DNA of 64,000 nucleotides from Clostridia bacterium (GCA_017512985.1 JAFWEJ010000008.1:248001-312000), one strand, 5' to 3'; positions 47,151 to 56,791 are shown, numbered from the stretch's first letter. Notes: a model not told the origin generated them from the sequence alone. Numbers and translations: made by a program.

Positions 47151-47447
47151 ATGTTTGAGCCGAAGATCAAGAACACGCAGACAGACCTCCTGATGAAGGC
47201 GATCCTTACGCTGAAGAACGAAGAGGACGCATACCGCTTTTTCGAGGATCTGTGCACCATCCCGGAGATCAAGAGCATCAGCCAGCGGCTTGAGGTTGCC
47301 TACCTGCTGGACAGGAAGGAAACCTACCAGAAGATCGCTGACGAAACCGGCGCCTCAAGCGCCACGATTTCGCGCGTGAACCGTTCGCTGACCTACGGAG
47401 CGGACGGATACCGCCGCGTACTCGAAGCGATGGGAGAAGAAAAGTAA
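47151..47447 (+). CDS. yerC: TrpR-like DNA-binding protein YerC/YecD
   Basis: A 98-residue helical protein of the TrpR superfamily: LMKAILTLKNEEDAYRFFEDLCTIPEI, then a helix-turn-helix SISQRLEVAYLLDRKETYQKIADETGASSATISRVNRSL. In Bacillus, YerC is encoded near the pcrA-ligA genes, and pcrA follows here after 2 bases. Its DNA target and effector are unknown. Confidence 0.93.
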   Translation: MFEPKIKNTQTDLLMKAILTLKNEEDAYRFFEDLCTIPEIKSISQRLEVAYLLDRKETYQKIADETGASSATISRVNRSLTYGADGYRRVLEAMGEEK

Positions 47448-47449
47448 GC

Positions 47450-49771
47450 ATGGATCTTTCAGCACTGAATCCCGAACAAAGAAGGGCCGCAGAGACGCTG
47501 GACGGACCTGTGCTGATCCTGGCCGGCGCCGGAAGCGGCAAGACCAGGGCGCTGACCTACCGCGTCGCGAACCTGATCGACCATGGCGTTCCGGCATGGT
47601 CCATTCTTGCGCTGACTTTTACCAACAAGGCGGCAAAAGAAATGAAAACGCGCGTGGAAAGCCTGATCGGCGCGGAAAAAGCGGAGGAGGCGTGGATCAG
47701 CACATTTCATTCCACCTGCGCGCGCATTCTCCGGCGGGATATCGAAAAAATCGGCTACAGCCGTTCCTTTACCATTTTTGATGACGACGACCAGCAGCGC
47801 GTGCTGAAGGAAATCCTGAAACAGCTCAATATTGACGACCGCTTCCTGCCGGTTCGGGAAATCAAAGCCAGGATCAGCGACGCGAAGAATAAAATGATGA
47901 CCCCGGACGAGTGGTTCGGCAAGAGTTTCCGGGACAGGCGGAACTCCATGATCCACGACGTCATGACCGAATATGAAAAGCGGATGCAGACGCTCAACGC
48001 ACTGGATTTTGACGACCTGCTGCTGAAGACGCTCATCCTGCTCGCAGACCACCCGCCTGTCCTTGAGGTTTACCGCCGGCGCTTCCGGTATGTGCTGGTG
48101 GACGAATACCAGGACACAAACCGTACGCAGTATGAACTGCTGAGGCTCCTTACCGCGGAAAGCAGGAACCTGTGCGTCGTCGGCGACGACGACCAGAGCA
48201 TCTACGGATGGCGGGGCGCTGACATCCGCAATATCCTGGAGTTTGAAAACGATTATCCGGACGCAGCGGTGATCAAACTGGAGCAGAATTACCGTTCCAC
48301 CGGAAACATCCTGGATGCAGCGAACCAGGTGATCGCAAACAACGAGGGCCGGAAGGACAAGACGCTGTGGACGGAGCAGGGCGCGGGAGAAAGGATCACC
48401 GTATACTGCGCACAGGATGAACGGGACGAAGCAGCCTGGATCATCCGGAAGATCCAGGAGCTGAAAAAACAGGGCGAAGCGCTCGGTGAAACGGCGCTGC
48501 TGTACCGTACGAACGCGCAGAGCCGCATTCCCGAAGAAGTCCTTATGCAGGCCGGTATCCCGTACAGGGTGTTCGGCGGGCAGAAGTTCTATGAACGGAA
48601 AGAGATCAAGGACATCCTGGCTTATCTGCGCGTGATCGTCAATCCGGCGGACGATATCTCACTTGCGCGAATCATCAACGTACCGAAGCGGTCCATCGGG
48701 GACGCAACCGTACAGATCCTTACGGAGCATGCGCACAGGGAGGGAATTCCGCTCTTCGCTACGCTGGCTGTACTGCCGGACGAACTCGGCAGCAGGGCGA
48801 AGAACAGCGTGGCTGAATTCTTCAGGATGATGACGATGCTCAGCGCCATGAAGGAAAGCATGAGCCTGGAAGAGTTTGTGGATGAACTGATCCGGACGGC
48901 GGGGCTTGAGGAGCAGTACCGGAAAGAAGATACCGACGAGGCCATGAACCGGATTGAGAACATACAGGAATTCCGCGGTTCCGTACATGAGTTTGCCACG
49001 CTCGAAGAGGAGGCCACGCTTGAAAGCTATCTGGAGAACGTCGCGCTTGTGACGGACCTGGACAGGGCGGAAGACGCCAGCGGATATGTCACGCTGATGA
49101 CGCTGCATTCCGCCAAGGGCCTGGAGTTTGACCATGTGTTCATTCCCGGCATGGAGGAAGGCATCTTCCCCTCATCCAGAAGCATGGAGGAAGACAACCG
49201 CCTGGAGGAAGAGCGAAGGCTGATGTATGTCGGCATCACGCGGGCGCGCAAACGGCTTTACCTGACCCGCGCGAACGAGCGGATGCTCTATAACCAGTAC
49301 AGCCATAACCCGCCCAGCCGCTTTCTGGATGAGATCCCCGCCCGGCTCATCCGGGAGGAATTCTCCGGACACGCGCGGAGCGGATACGGACAGCGGAGCG
49401 AAAGACCGGCTTACGGAAAAGAATACGCGGGCGACGATTTCGGAATCCCCGAAAGCGCGCCGCGGGCCAGGATTTCCCTGTCCGACCTGGGGAAACCGAA
49501 ACTGAAGATCAAGGGACACGACCTGGGAAGCATACCGGGCGTGACCCGCGGATTTGTCGCAAGCGGCGCGAACGCGCTGGCGGATTCCGCGATGCAGAAA
49601 CTGTTTGCCCCGGGGGACCGGGTCAGGCATCCGAAATTCGGATTCGGCACCGTGGAAGAAGTGACCGGAGCCGGCAAGGAAGCAAGGATCAGGATCCTGT
49701 TTGACACAGCCGGTGAAAAGGAACTGGCGCTGAGCATGGCGCCGATCGTGAAAACGGAGGAAGAGGCATGA
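47450..49771 (+). CDS. pcrA: ATP-dependent DNA helicase PcrA/UvrD
   Basis: A 773-residue superfamily 1A 3'-5' helicase for nucleotide excision repair and removal of recombination intermediates. Motifs in order: NPEQRRAAETLDGPVLILAG (Q), AGSGKTRALTYR (Walker A), DEYQDTNRTQYELLR (II), GDDDQSIYGWRGADI (III), YRSTGNILDAAN (IV), TLHSAKGLEFDHVFIPGMEEG (V) and RRLMYVGITRARKRLYL (VI). The C-terminal tudor-like domain is GDRVRHPKFGFGTVEEVTG. Its stop overlaps the ligA start (ATGA), the conserved Bacillota arrangement. Confidence 0.98.
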   Translation: MDLSALNPEQRRAAETLDGPVLILAGAGSGKTRALTYRVANLIDHGVPAWSILALTFTNKAAKEMKTRVESLIGAEKAEEAWISTFHSTCARILRRDIEKIGYSRSFTIFDDDDQQRVLKEILKQLNIDDRFLPVREIKARISDAKNKMMTPDEWFGKSFRDRRNSMIHDVMTEYEKRMQTLNALDFDDLLLKTLILLADHPPVLEVYRRRFRYVLVDEYQDTNRTQYELLRLLTAESRNLCVVGDDDQSIYGWRGADIRNILEFENDYPDAAVIKLEQNYRSTGNILDAANQVIANNEGRKDKTLWTEQGAGERITVYCAQDERDEAAWIIRKIQELKKQGEALGETALLYRTNAQSRIPEEVLMQAGIPYRVFGGQKFYERKEIKDILAYLRVIVNPADDISLARIINVPKRSIGDATVQILTEHAHREGIPLFATLAVLPDELGSRAKNSVAEFFRMMTMLSAMKESMSLEEFVDELIRTAGLEEQYRKEDTDEAMNRIENIQEFRGSVHEFATLEEEATLESYLENVALVTDLDRAEDASGYVTLMTLHSAKGLEFDHVFIPGMEEGIFPSSRSMEEDNRLEEERRLMYVGITRARKRLYLTRANERMLYNQYSHNPPSRFLDEIPARLIREEFSGHARSGYGQRSERPAYGKEYAGDDFGIPESAPRARISLSDLGKPKLKIKGHDLGSIPGVTRGFVASGANALADSAMQKLFAPGDRVRHPKFGFGTVEEVTGAGKEARIRILFDTAGEKELALSMAPIVKTEEEA

Positions 49772-51732
49772 GCGGTACGCAGGAGCGGATGGAGGAACTG
49801 GTCAGGCGGCTGAACGAAACAGCGTACGCCTACTATGTGCTTGACAATCCGGTCATCTCCGACATGCAGTGGGATAAGCTGTACGACGAGCTGAAAAAGC
49901 TGGAGGCGGAAACGGGCACCGTGCTGCCGGATTCCCCGACGCGCAAGGTCGGGGGAGACCCGCTGAAGGGCTTTGAGGAGCACCGCCATATCAGCCGGCT
50001 CTGGTCCATGGACAAGGTGCAGAGCATGGAAGAGCTGGAGGCCTGGATCACGCGGACGGAGAAGCTGGCGGAGCGTGAAAACCTCCAGTATTATCTCGAA
50101 TACAAGTTTGACGGGCTGACGCTGAACCTGACATACCGGGACGGCGTCCTCGTGCAGGCCGCCACGCGCGGAAACGGCGTGGTCGGCGAAGCAATCCTGC
50201 CGCAGGCAAGAACGATTCATAGCGTACCGAAAAGCATCCCTTACAAAGGCCTGCTGGAGGTGCAGGGCGAATGCATCATGCGGCTGAGCACCCTGGAGAA
50301 ATACAACAAAACGGCGAAGGAACCGCTCAAGAACGCGCGCAACGCCGCGGCCGGCGCCCTGAGGAACCTGGATCCGGCGGTGACGGCATCCCGCCACCTG
50401 GACGCGTTCTTTTACCAGGTCGGGACGATTGAAAACCCGCCGTATGACAGCCAGCCGGGGATGCTGGATTTCCTCCGGCAAAATGGTTTCCAGATCAGTC
50501 CTTACCTCGGGAGCAGCAAGGGGCGCGAAGCGCTTGAAGCATGTATCCGGGATATTGAGAAGCACAGGAGCGAACTGGACTGGTTGATTGACGGCGTTGT
50601 AATCAAGGTCGGCGATTACACCCTGCGGGAGCAGATGGGATATACGGAGAAATTCCCGCGGTGGGCGGTCGCCTACAAATTCAAGGCGGAAGAATGCGTG
50701 ACGAAACTCCTGGACGTAACCTGGGAGCTCGGCCGGACCGGAAAACTGACGCCGCTGGCGCATGTGGAGCCGGTGGATTTCTACGGCGTGACGGTGCGGA
50801 AGGCGACGCTGAACAATCTCGGGGATATCCAGCGGAAGGACGTCGCCATCGGCTGCAACGTCTGGATCCGGCGCAGCAACGACGTGATTCCGGAAATTAT
50901 GGGCAGGGCGGGCGAACCGTCGCCGGATGAAAGGCCGATCGAAAAACCGGAGGTCTGTCCCGCCTGCGGTTCCAGGCTGATTGAGCGCGGAGCACACCTT
51001 TTCTGCATGAACCGGGAAACCTGCCGTCCGCAGGCCGTTGCCAGGCTGGCCCATTTTGCCGGACGGGAAGCGATGGATATCGACGGATTCAGCGAAAAGA
51101 CCGCCGGACAGCTTTACGACCAGATGGGCATCCGACAGCCCGCGGACCTGTACGCGCTGACGCCGATGGATTTCCTGATGCTGGACGGCTTCAAGGAAAA
51201 GAAGGCCGGGAACCTGTCGGACGCGCTGGAAAAGAGCAAGCACTGCGAGCTGGACGCGTTCCTGTTCGCGCTGGGCATCCCGAACGTCGGACGGAAAACG
51301 GCCAGGGACCTGGCGCAGCATTTCGGAACGCTGGACAAACTGAAGGCAGCCGATGAGGCCGCGCTGACTGCGATTCCGGATATCGGGGATATTGTGGCCG
51401 GAAGCATCACAGAGTACTTCAGTTTTCCGGAAAATAACCAGATGATCGAGCGGCTGTTCGCAGCCGGCGTGCATCCGGCAGAAGCGGCAGCCGCTTCAGG
51501 CGGCGCGTTCTCGGGAATGAGCATTGTCGTAACCGGCACACTGCCGACGCTGAGCCGGAAGCAGGCTGAGGACCTGATCAGGAGCCGCGGCGGAAACGCG
51601 GCGGGCTCCGTCAGCAAAAAGACCGCGTTCGTCGTGGTTGGCGAGGACGCCGGCAGCAAGCTGGACAAAGCCCGGAGCCTGGGCATTGAGACCGTAGACG
51701 AGGCTGAATTGATACGCCGGGCCGGCGAATAA
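49768..51732 (+). CDS. ligA: NAD-dependent DNA ligase, divergent LigA
   Basis: A 654-residue NAD-dependent ligase (EC 6.5.1.2). It has the N-terminal Ia domain (NETAYAYYVLDNPVISDMQWDKLYDEL) and the adenylation lysine Lys113 in EYKFDGLTLNL. The OB domain includes WELGRTGKLTPLAHVEPV. Four zinc cysteines follow in CPACGSRLIERGAHLFCMNRETC, then helix-hairpin-helix repeats and a C-terminal BRCT domain (GGAFSGMSIVVTGTLPTLSR). Motifs depart from the consensus: K-F-D-G instead of K-L/I-D-G, and ATRGNGVVGEAIL instead of the RGDGxxGEDVT block. Downstream of pcrA, it is in the normal ligA place and is likely the cell's ligase. Confidence 0.93.
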   Translation: MSGTQERMEELVRRLNETAYAYYVLDNPVISDMQWDKLYDELKKLEAETGTVLPDSPTRKVGGDPLKGFEEHRHISRLWSMDKVQSMEELEAWITRTEKLAERENLQYYLEYKFDGLTLNLTYRDGVLVQAATRGNGVVGEAILPQARTIHSVPKSIPYKGLLEVQGECIMRLSTLEKYNKTAKEPLKNARNAAAGALRNLDPAVTASRHLDAFFYQVGTIENPPYDSQPGMLDFLRQNGFQISPYLGSSKGREALEACIRDIEKHRSELDWLIDGVVIKVGDYTLREQMGYTEKFPRWAVAYKFKAEECVTKLLDVTWELGRTGKLTPLAHVEPVDFYGVTVRKATLNNLGDIQRKDVAIGCNVWIRRSNDVIPEIMGRAGEPSPDERPIEKPEVCPACGSRLIERGAHLFCMNRETCRPQAVARLAHFAGREAMDIDGFSEKTAGQLYDQMGIRQPADLYALTPMDFLMLDGFKEKKAGNLSDALEKSKHCELDAFLFALGIPNVGRKTARDLAQHFGTLDKLKAADEAALTAIPDIGDIVAGSITEYFSFPENNQMIERLFAAGVHPAEAAAASGGAFSGMSIVVTGTLPTLSRKQAEDLIRSRGGNAAGSVSKKTAFVVVGEDAGSKLDKARSLGIETVDEAELIRRAGE

Positions 51733-51745
51733 GGAGAGTTAGCTG

Positions 51746-52543
51746 ATGTTTTCAGGAATTACAAGCATGCTGAACGGATTGACAAGAGATCCGGCGGGTA
51801 CGATCCTCACGCTGGTATATGTCGCGGTCTGTATCCTTTTCAGCCTGATCCTTCGCGAATGTGCGCACGGCTACGTGGCCCTGAAATGCGGTGACCCGAC
51901 CGCCAAATGGATGGGCAGGCTGACGCTGGACCCGAGAAAGCACCTGGATCCGCTGGGAACGATCTGCATGATCTTCATGCGGATCGGCTGGGCCAAGCCG
52001 GTACCGATCAACCCGCGGAATTTCCGCAATTACCGGAGGGATTACATCCTGGTATCGATCGCGGGAATTGTGACCAACCTGCTTCTCTGCCTGCTGAGCC
52101 TGGTGATTTCCGCCATTCTCGCAAAGATAATCTGGCAGCAGGGTCTGATTGATTACCTGAATGCTTCAGGGGACAGAGACCTGCTGATTAACATATATAA
52201 AGGGGCAATCGCCAACAATATTTACGCGGGGAGTTTTTCCGAGATCAGCGTTTACGCGCAGGTTCCGTGGCTTATGTACGTCCAGCGCCTGTTTCTGATG
52301 CTTGCGCAGATGAATCTCGGCCTGGCTGTGTTCAACCTGATTCCGGTTCCGCCGCTTGACGGATACCGTGTGCTGGATCAGTTTGTGTTTAAAGGCCGCC
52401 TGAACCTGAATCCTCAGACGATGATGTATATTCATATCGGGTTTCTTGTAGTCTGTATGAGCGGCATGCTTACAGGATTATTATATACAGTAAACAGCAC
52501 CGTCATGGGAGCATTCACAGCGGTGATTTCGATGATGATATAA
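51746..52543 (+). CDS. Site-2 protease (M50)-like membrane protein with altered HExxH
   Basis: A 265-residue polytopic protein of the M50B group common beside scpAB in Clostridia. The zinc motif HExxH reads RECAH (Arg37-Glu38-x-x-His41); codon CGC replaces a His codon. The following GDPTAKWMGRLTLDPRKHLDPLGTI and the third-ligand block FNLIPVPPLDGYRV (Asp205) are conserved. With the first zinc His missing it is probably inactive as a protease or uses altered metal binding. Family members cleave membrane-embedded substrates such as anti-sigma factors. AAGGAG precedes the ATG; 18 bases separate it from scpA. Confidence 0.85.
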   Translation: MFSGITSMLNGLTRDPAGTILTLVYVAVCILFSLILRECAHGYVALKCGDPTAKWMGRLTLDPRKHLDPLGTICMIFMRIGWAKPVPINPRNFRNYRRDYILVSIAGIVTNLLLCLLSLVISAILAKIIWQQGLIDYLNASGDRDLLINIYKGAIANNIYAGSFSEISVYAQVPWLMYVQRLFLMLAQMNLGLAVFNLIPVPPLDGYRVLDQFVFKGRLNLNPQTMMYIHIGFLVVCMSGMLTGLLYTVNSTVMGAFTAVISMMI

Positions 52544-52561
52544 GATGGGGCTTTTATTCCG

Positions 52562-53359
52562 ATGATCAACCGAGACTTTAAATTGAAGGATTTCGACGGG
52601 CCGCTGGACCTGCTGCTCACGCTGATCGGCAAGGCGCAGATCGATATCCGGGATATCTTCGTGAGCGAGATCACGGACCAGTATCTCGAGATTGTGCGGA
52701 ACGCGCCGGACCTGGATATGGACGAGGCGAGCGATTTCCTGCTGATGGCGGCCACGCTGCTGGAGATCAAGAGCAGGGCGATGCTTCCCAGGCCGCCGAA
52801 ATCCGACGACGAGATTGATCCGGAGACGGAGCTGATCCGCAGGCTGGAGGAATACAAGCGGTTCCGAGAGACAGCGGAGAGCATGAAGGATTTTGAGGAA
52901 GCGGCAAAAAGGGTTTTCACCAAGCTTCCGGAAGAATATCCGCTGCCGCCTCCCGAGATCGAACTGACCGGGCTGACGCTCCAGGGACTGCAGGAGGCAT
53001 TCCTCCGGATCTGGCAGCGCAGGCCGCAGCTGGACGACGACCCGGAGAGCAACCATTACGCGCCGCGGAATATCCACCGGGACAGCCACACGGTTCAGGA
53101 ATGCATGCTGAACCTGATCAGTCGGATCCGGAAGAAAAAGAGGATGAAGTTTGAGGAAGCGTTTTCAGAAGCGCCTACCCGGGAGGAAGTGGTCACCTAT
53201 TTCCTGGCGGTGCTGGAGCTTCTGAAACTCGGCCAGATGCATGTAAGGCAGGACGATGTTTACGGCGGCATCGAACTGATTGCCGGAAAAGCAAGAAAGA
53301 AGAAACTGTCGGACCTGGCGGATATGGCCGGAGAGGGGGAACAGCGCCTTGAACAGTGA
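52562..53359 (+). CDS. scpA: Segregation and condensation protein A
   Basis: A 265-residue kleisin that bridges the SMC heads with ScpB. The N-terminal domain has the signature FKLKDFDGPLDLLLTLIGKAQIDIRDI and ASDFLLMAATLLEIKSRAMLPR. A charged middle is followed by the C-terminal winged helix (EEVVTYFLAVLELLKLGQMHV). The RBS is weak. The 3' end overlaps the scpB TTG start by 11 bases. Confidence 0.96.
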   Translation: MINRDFKLKDFDGPLDLLLTLIGKAQIDIRDIFVSEITDQYLEIVRNAPDLDMDEASDFLLMAATLLEIKSRAMLPRPPKSDDEIDPETELIRRLEEYKRFRETAESMKDFEEAAKRVFTKLPEEYPLPPPEIELTGLTLQGLQEAFLRIWQRRPQLDDDPESNHYAPRNIHRDSHTVQECMLNLISRIRKKKRMKFEEAFSEAPTREEVVTYFLAVLELLKLGQMHVRQDDVYGGIELIAGKARKKKLSDLADMAGEGEQRLEQ

Positions 53360-53918
53360 AGAGGGAACCCTGAAGGGGCGGATCGAGGCGATCCTGTATG
53401 TCGCGGGCGAAGCCGTTTCCGTCAGGGATCTGGCCCGCGCGCTGCAGACGAGAGAGGATGAGATCCGCGAAGCCGTCAGCAGCCTGCGGGATGAATACGA
53501 TTACCAGCAGCGGGGGTTCATGCTGAAGCGGTTCAACGACAAGATCCAGCTGGCTACCCGTCCGCTGTACGCCGGAGACGTGATCCGGATGCTCCAGCCG
53601 GTTCAGCAGCAGAGCCTGAGCCAGGCGGCGATGGAAACGCTGGCCGTGGTCGCATACAAGCAGCCGGTGACGCGTGCAGAGGTTGAGCAGATCCGGGGCG
53701 TCAAGTGCGATTACAGCCTGCAGAGCCTGATCAACAAGGGACTGATCCGCGAGGCGGGAAGAAAGGATACGATCGGCCGGCCGATCCTGTTCTGCACGAC
53801 GGACGAGTTCCTGAGCCATTTCGGCCTGGAAGGGCTCGACAATCTGCCGCCGATGCCGGAGCCGGAGGAAGCACAGGAAGCATCATTGACTGACGCATCA
53901 ATCATCGGAAACGAATAG
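53349..53918 (+). CDS. scpB: Segregation and condensation protein B
   Basis: A 189-residue ScpB with two winged-helix domains: LKGRIEAILYVAGEAVSVRDLARAL, and MLQPVQQQSLSQAAMETLAVVAYKQPVTRAEVEQIRGV, closed by RKDTIGRPILFCTTDEFLSHFGL. The start is taken as TTG at 53349, because GAGGGGGA is spaced 8 bases ahead and homology begins just after it. The open frame to 53280 lies inside scpA in another frame. Confidence 0.93.
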   Translation: MNSEEGTLKGRIEAILYVAGEAVSVRDLARALQTREDEIREAVSSLRDEYDYQQRGFMLKRFNDKIQLATRPLYAGDVIRMLQPVQQQSLSQAAMETLAVVAYKQPVTRAEVEQIRGVKCDYSLQSLINKGLIREAGRKDTIGRPILFCTTDEFLSHFGLEGLDNLPPMPEPEEAQEASLTDASIIGNE

Positions 53919-53933
53919 AAGGGAGCGGAAACC

Positions 53934-56756
53934 ATGGACGAACAGAGAAAGCCGAGAGCCAGAGAGAAAAAGATCATCGGCGAAGGAAAAGGCGTAGAGA
54001 AGCAAGGCGAAGGCCTGGGCACAGGCCCGGTGAACAACACCGGCAATTACCAGGACCGGCGGGAACAGCAGGCAGCCGCGCAGCGGCCCCAGCAGGCACA
54101 GAATCCCTACGGCCAGCAGCGTCCGCAGCAGGGAAGCCCGTTCGGGCAGCAGAACCCCTTCGGCCAGCAGCGCCCGCAGTCGGGAAGCGGTTGTCCCTTC
54201 GGACAGGGCAGGCAGCAAAGCAGCCAGCAGAGCCCTTTCGGCGGGCAGCAGCGCCCGTCCGGATCACAGACCCCCTTCGGCATTCCCGGCGGTTCACAGA
54301 AGCAGTACAACAGCGCTGAAAGGCAGAACGGAACGGGCACACAGCGTTCCTCCGGATCCGGGATGGGCGGCGGAAAGCTCCTGCTGATTATCATCGCACT
54401 TGTCGTGCTGTTCGGCGGCGGAAAACTGGGCGGCCTGTTCGGCGGGAACGACAGCAGTACAACAGACGTGCTGCAGCAGACCGCCACGACTTCGACCACT
54501 TCCCAGCAGAGCACAACATCCTCCTCCGGCGGCAGCGGACTGGGCGATATCGGAAATCTGCTGAGCATGTTCATGGGATCCAGCGGATCCTCCGTATATG
54601 ACTTTACCGGATCCGCGGGTAGCCTTCTTTCCGGCCTGGGCGGATCGGGCACCGGCACAACCCAGAGCGCGGATATCAGCCAGTATTTCACCTCCACGGC
54701 CACTACCGCAAACTCCGCGGGAGGCGGAGGCAATACCGCCACGCTGGATGAGACCGTGTCGAAAAAGGCGCGGGACAAATACACTGTGGTCCGCGGCGGA
54801 AACAAAGACACGGTTACGATCCTGGTCTATATGTGCGGCACAGATCTGGAAAGCCAGCAGGGCATGGCCACCTCCGACCTGAAAGAGATGGCCAACGCGA
54901 CGATCGGGAAGAATGTGAACCTGATTGTTTATACCGGCGGATGCAGCAGGTGGCGGAACAACGTTATCTCCTCCAGCGTCAACCAGGTCTACAAAATCAG
55001 CGACGGCAAGTTCGAGTGCCTGGAAAAGAACGCAGGAAACGCCAGCATGGTGAATCCGGAGACACTCGCTTCCTTCATTTCCTACGGCAAGAATAACTTT
55101 CCGGCGGACCGGATGTGCCTGATCTTCTGGGATCACGGCGGCGGATCCGTCAGCGGATACGGATACGACGAAAAAGTCGGACATAACCAGTCCATGACGC
55201 TGGCCGGAATCAACAGCGCGCTGAAGAAGGCGAACGTGAAATTTGACTTCATCGGCTTTGATGCCTGCCTGATGGCCACGGTGGAGAACGGACTGATGCT
55301 CGGGCAGTACGCCGACTATATGATCGCCAGCGAAGAGACGGAACCCGGCGTCGGCTGGTACTACACAAACTGGCTGACGAAGCTGGGCAAGAATACCAGC
55401 ATGCCGACGATCGAAATCGGAAAACTGATTGCAGACGACTTTGTGGACGTGTGCAACCGGCAGTGCCGCGGACAGGCGACAACGCTGAGCGTAGTGGACC
55501 TGGCGGAACTCCAGGCCACGATCCCGGATGAACTGAAGCAGTTCAGCATCGATACAAACGAACTGATTCAGAACAAGGAATACAAGAAGGTTGCCACCGC
55601 GCGCAGCAAGACGCGTGAATTTGCCCAGCAGAGCAGGATCGACCAGATCGACCTGGTGGATTTCGCGAAGAATATCGGCACAGCGGAAGGCAAGTCCCTG
55701 GCCAAGGCGCTGCAGGGCGCGGTAAAGTACAACCGGACCGGCGGCAGTATCAGCAACGCATACGGCCTGAGCATTTATTTCCCCTACAAGAAGACAAACA
55801 AGCTGAATCAGATGCTGTCGACCTATGAGGCCATCGGCATGGACGAAGAATACACCCGCTGCATTAAGGAATTCGCCAGCATGGAGGTCGCCGGACAGGT
55901 CAGCGCCGGTACGCCCCTGAGCTCATACAGCAGCGGCCAGTATTCCTCCTCCGGCCTGCTGGGAAGCCTGCTGGGGTCCAGCGGCGGATATACATCATCC
56001 TATTCCCAGGGCGGACTGGAAGAACTGCTGGGCGGCATGTACGGCGGCAGCGGCAGCGGATCCACCGGCAGCATCCTGGATCTGTTCATGGGCAGGTCGA
56101 TGACGGCGCAAAAAGCGGCTGAAAGCATCATGGAAAACCACCTGGACGCTGCACAGCTGAAATGGCAGAACGGAAAGATCACACTGAGCAGGGAACAGTG
56201 GGCACTGGTGACAGACCTGCTTACCAATGTGTTCTATAACGACGGATCCGGGTTTATCGACCTGGGCATGGACACAACAGCCGAAACTGAAGGAGACAGC
56301 CTCCTGGCAAAATTTGACGGAACCTGGCTCTCCATCGACCGGCAGCCGATCGCGTACTACTACCTGAACACGGTGGAGGAAGGCGACAACTATGTGATCA
56401 GCGGTTATGTACCGGCCATGCTGAACGGTGTACAGGTCAAGCTGATCCTGAATTTCGACAGTGAACGGCCTGACGGCTATATTGCCGGCGCAATCAAGAC
56501 TTACAAAGAGGACGGGTCGGACACCCAGGCCAAGGAACTCATTGCCATCGGAAAGGGAGACAGGCTGCAGTTCCTGTGCGATTACTACGACTACGACGGG
56601 AACTACCACGATACATACAGGCTCGGCAGTGAAATCACCCTCGGAGACACCGTGGAAATCGGAAACACGTACATTGACATGAGCAAGTGCAGCGTGACAT
56701 TCCGGTTCACAGACATATACCAGAAAAATTACTGGACAACACCGATCAGTCAGTGA
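53934..56756 (+). CDS. Membrane-anchored clostripain-family (C11) cysteine protease with Gln-rich arm
   Basis: A 940-residue protein. Residues 1-145 are disordered and rich in Gln, Pro, Gly and Ser, with repeated PFGQQ/NPFGQQRPQ units. A short hydrophobic segment (148-161) follows, then a Ser/Thr/Gly linker to about 280. The peptidase C11 domain (about 290-630) has catalytic His401 in FWDHGGGSVSGYGYDE and Cys445 in GFDACLMATVE. A second low-complexity stretch (about 660-720) precedes a C-terminal beta-rich domain. Clostripain relatives cleave after Arg or Lys. The topology is uncertain: if the hydrophobic segment is a signal anchor, the protease faces outside. GGGAGCGG precedes the ATG; it lies 15 bases behind scpB. 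Confidence 0.88.
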   Translation: MDEQRKPRAREKKIIGEGKGVEKQGEGLGTGPVNNTGNYQDRREQQAAAQRPQQAQNPYGQQRPQQGSPFGQQNPFGQQRPQSGSGCPFGQGRQQSSQQSPFGGQQRPSGSQTPFGIPGGSQKQYNSAERQNGTGTQRSSGSGMGGGKLLLIIIALVVLFGGGKLGGLFGGNDSSTTDVLQQTATTSTTSQQSTTSSSGGSGLGDIGNLLSMFMGSSGSSVYDFTGSAGSLLSGLGGSGTGTTQSADISQYFTSTATTANSAGGGGNTATLDETVSKKARDKYTVVRGGNKDTVTILVYMCGTDLESQQGMATSDLKEMANATIGKNVNLIVYTGGCSRWRNNVISSSVNQVYKISDGKFECLEKNAGNASMVNPETLASFISYGKNNFPADRMCLIFWDHGGGSVSGYGYDEKVGHNQSMTLAGINSALKKANVKFDFIGFDACLMATVENGLMLGQYADYMIASEETEPGVGWYYTNWLTKLGKNTSMPTIEIGKLIADDFVDVCNRQCRGQATTLSVVDLAELQATIPDELKQFSIDTNELIQNKEYKKVATARSKTREFAQQSRIDQIDLVDFAKNIGTAEGKSLAKALQGAVKYNRTGGSISNAYGLSIYFPYKKTNKLNQMLSTYEAIGMDEEYTRCIKEFASMEVAGQVSAGTPLSSYSSGQYSSSGLLGSLLGSSGGYTSSYSQGGLEELLGGMYGGSGSGSTGSILDLFMGRSMTAQKAAESIMENHLDAAQLKWQNGKITLSREQWALVTDLLTNVFYNDGSGFIDLGMDTTAETEGDSLLAKFDGTWLSIDRQPIAYYYLNTVEEGDNYVISGYVPAMLNGVQVKLILNFDSERPDGYIAGAIKTYKEDGSDTQAKELIAIGKGDRLQFLCDYYDYDGNYHDTYRLGSEITLGDTVEIGNTYIDMSKCSVTFRFTDIYQKNYWTTPISQ

Positions 56757-56791
56757 CACATATTCCTGAAATGCATCGGACAGGCGGAAAA

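Noticed and set aside
49411..51474. 687-residue frame antisense to pcrA/ligA
   Set aside because: A shadow frame spanning two genes with full motif sets.
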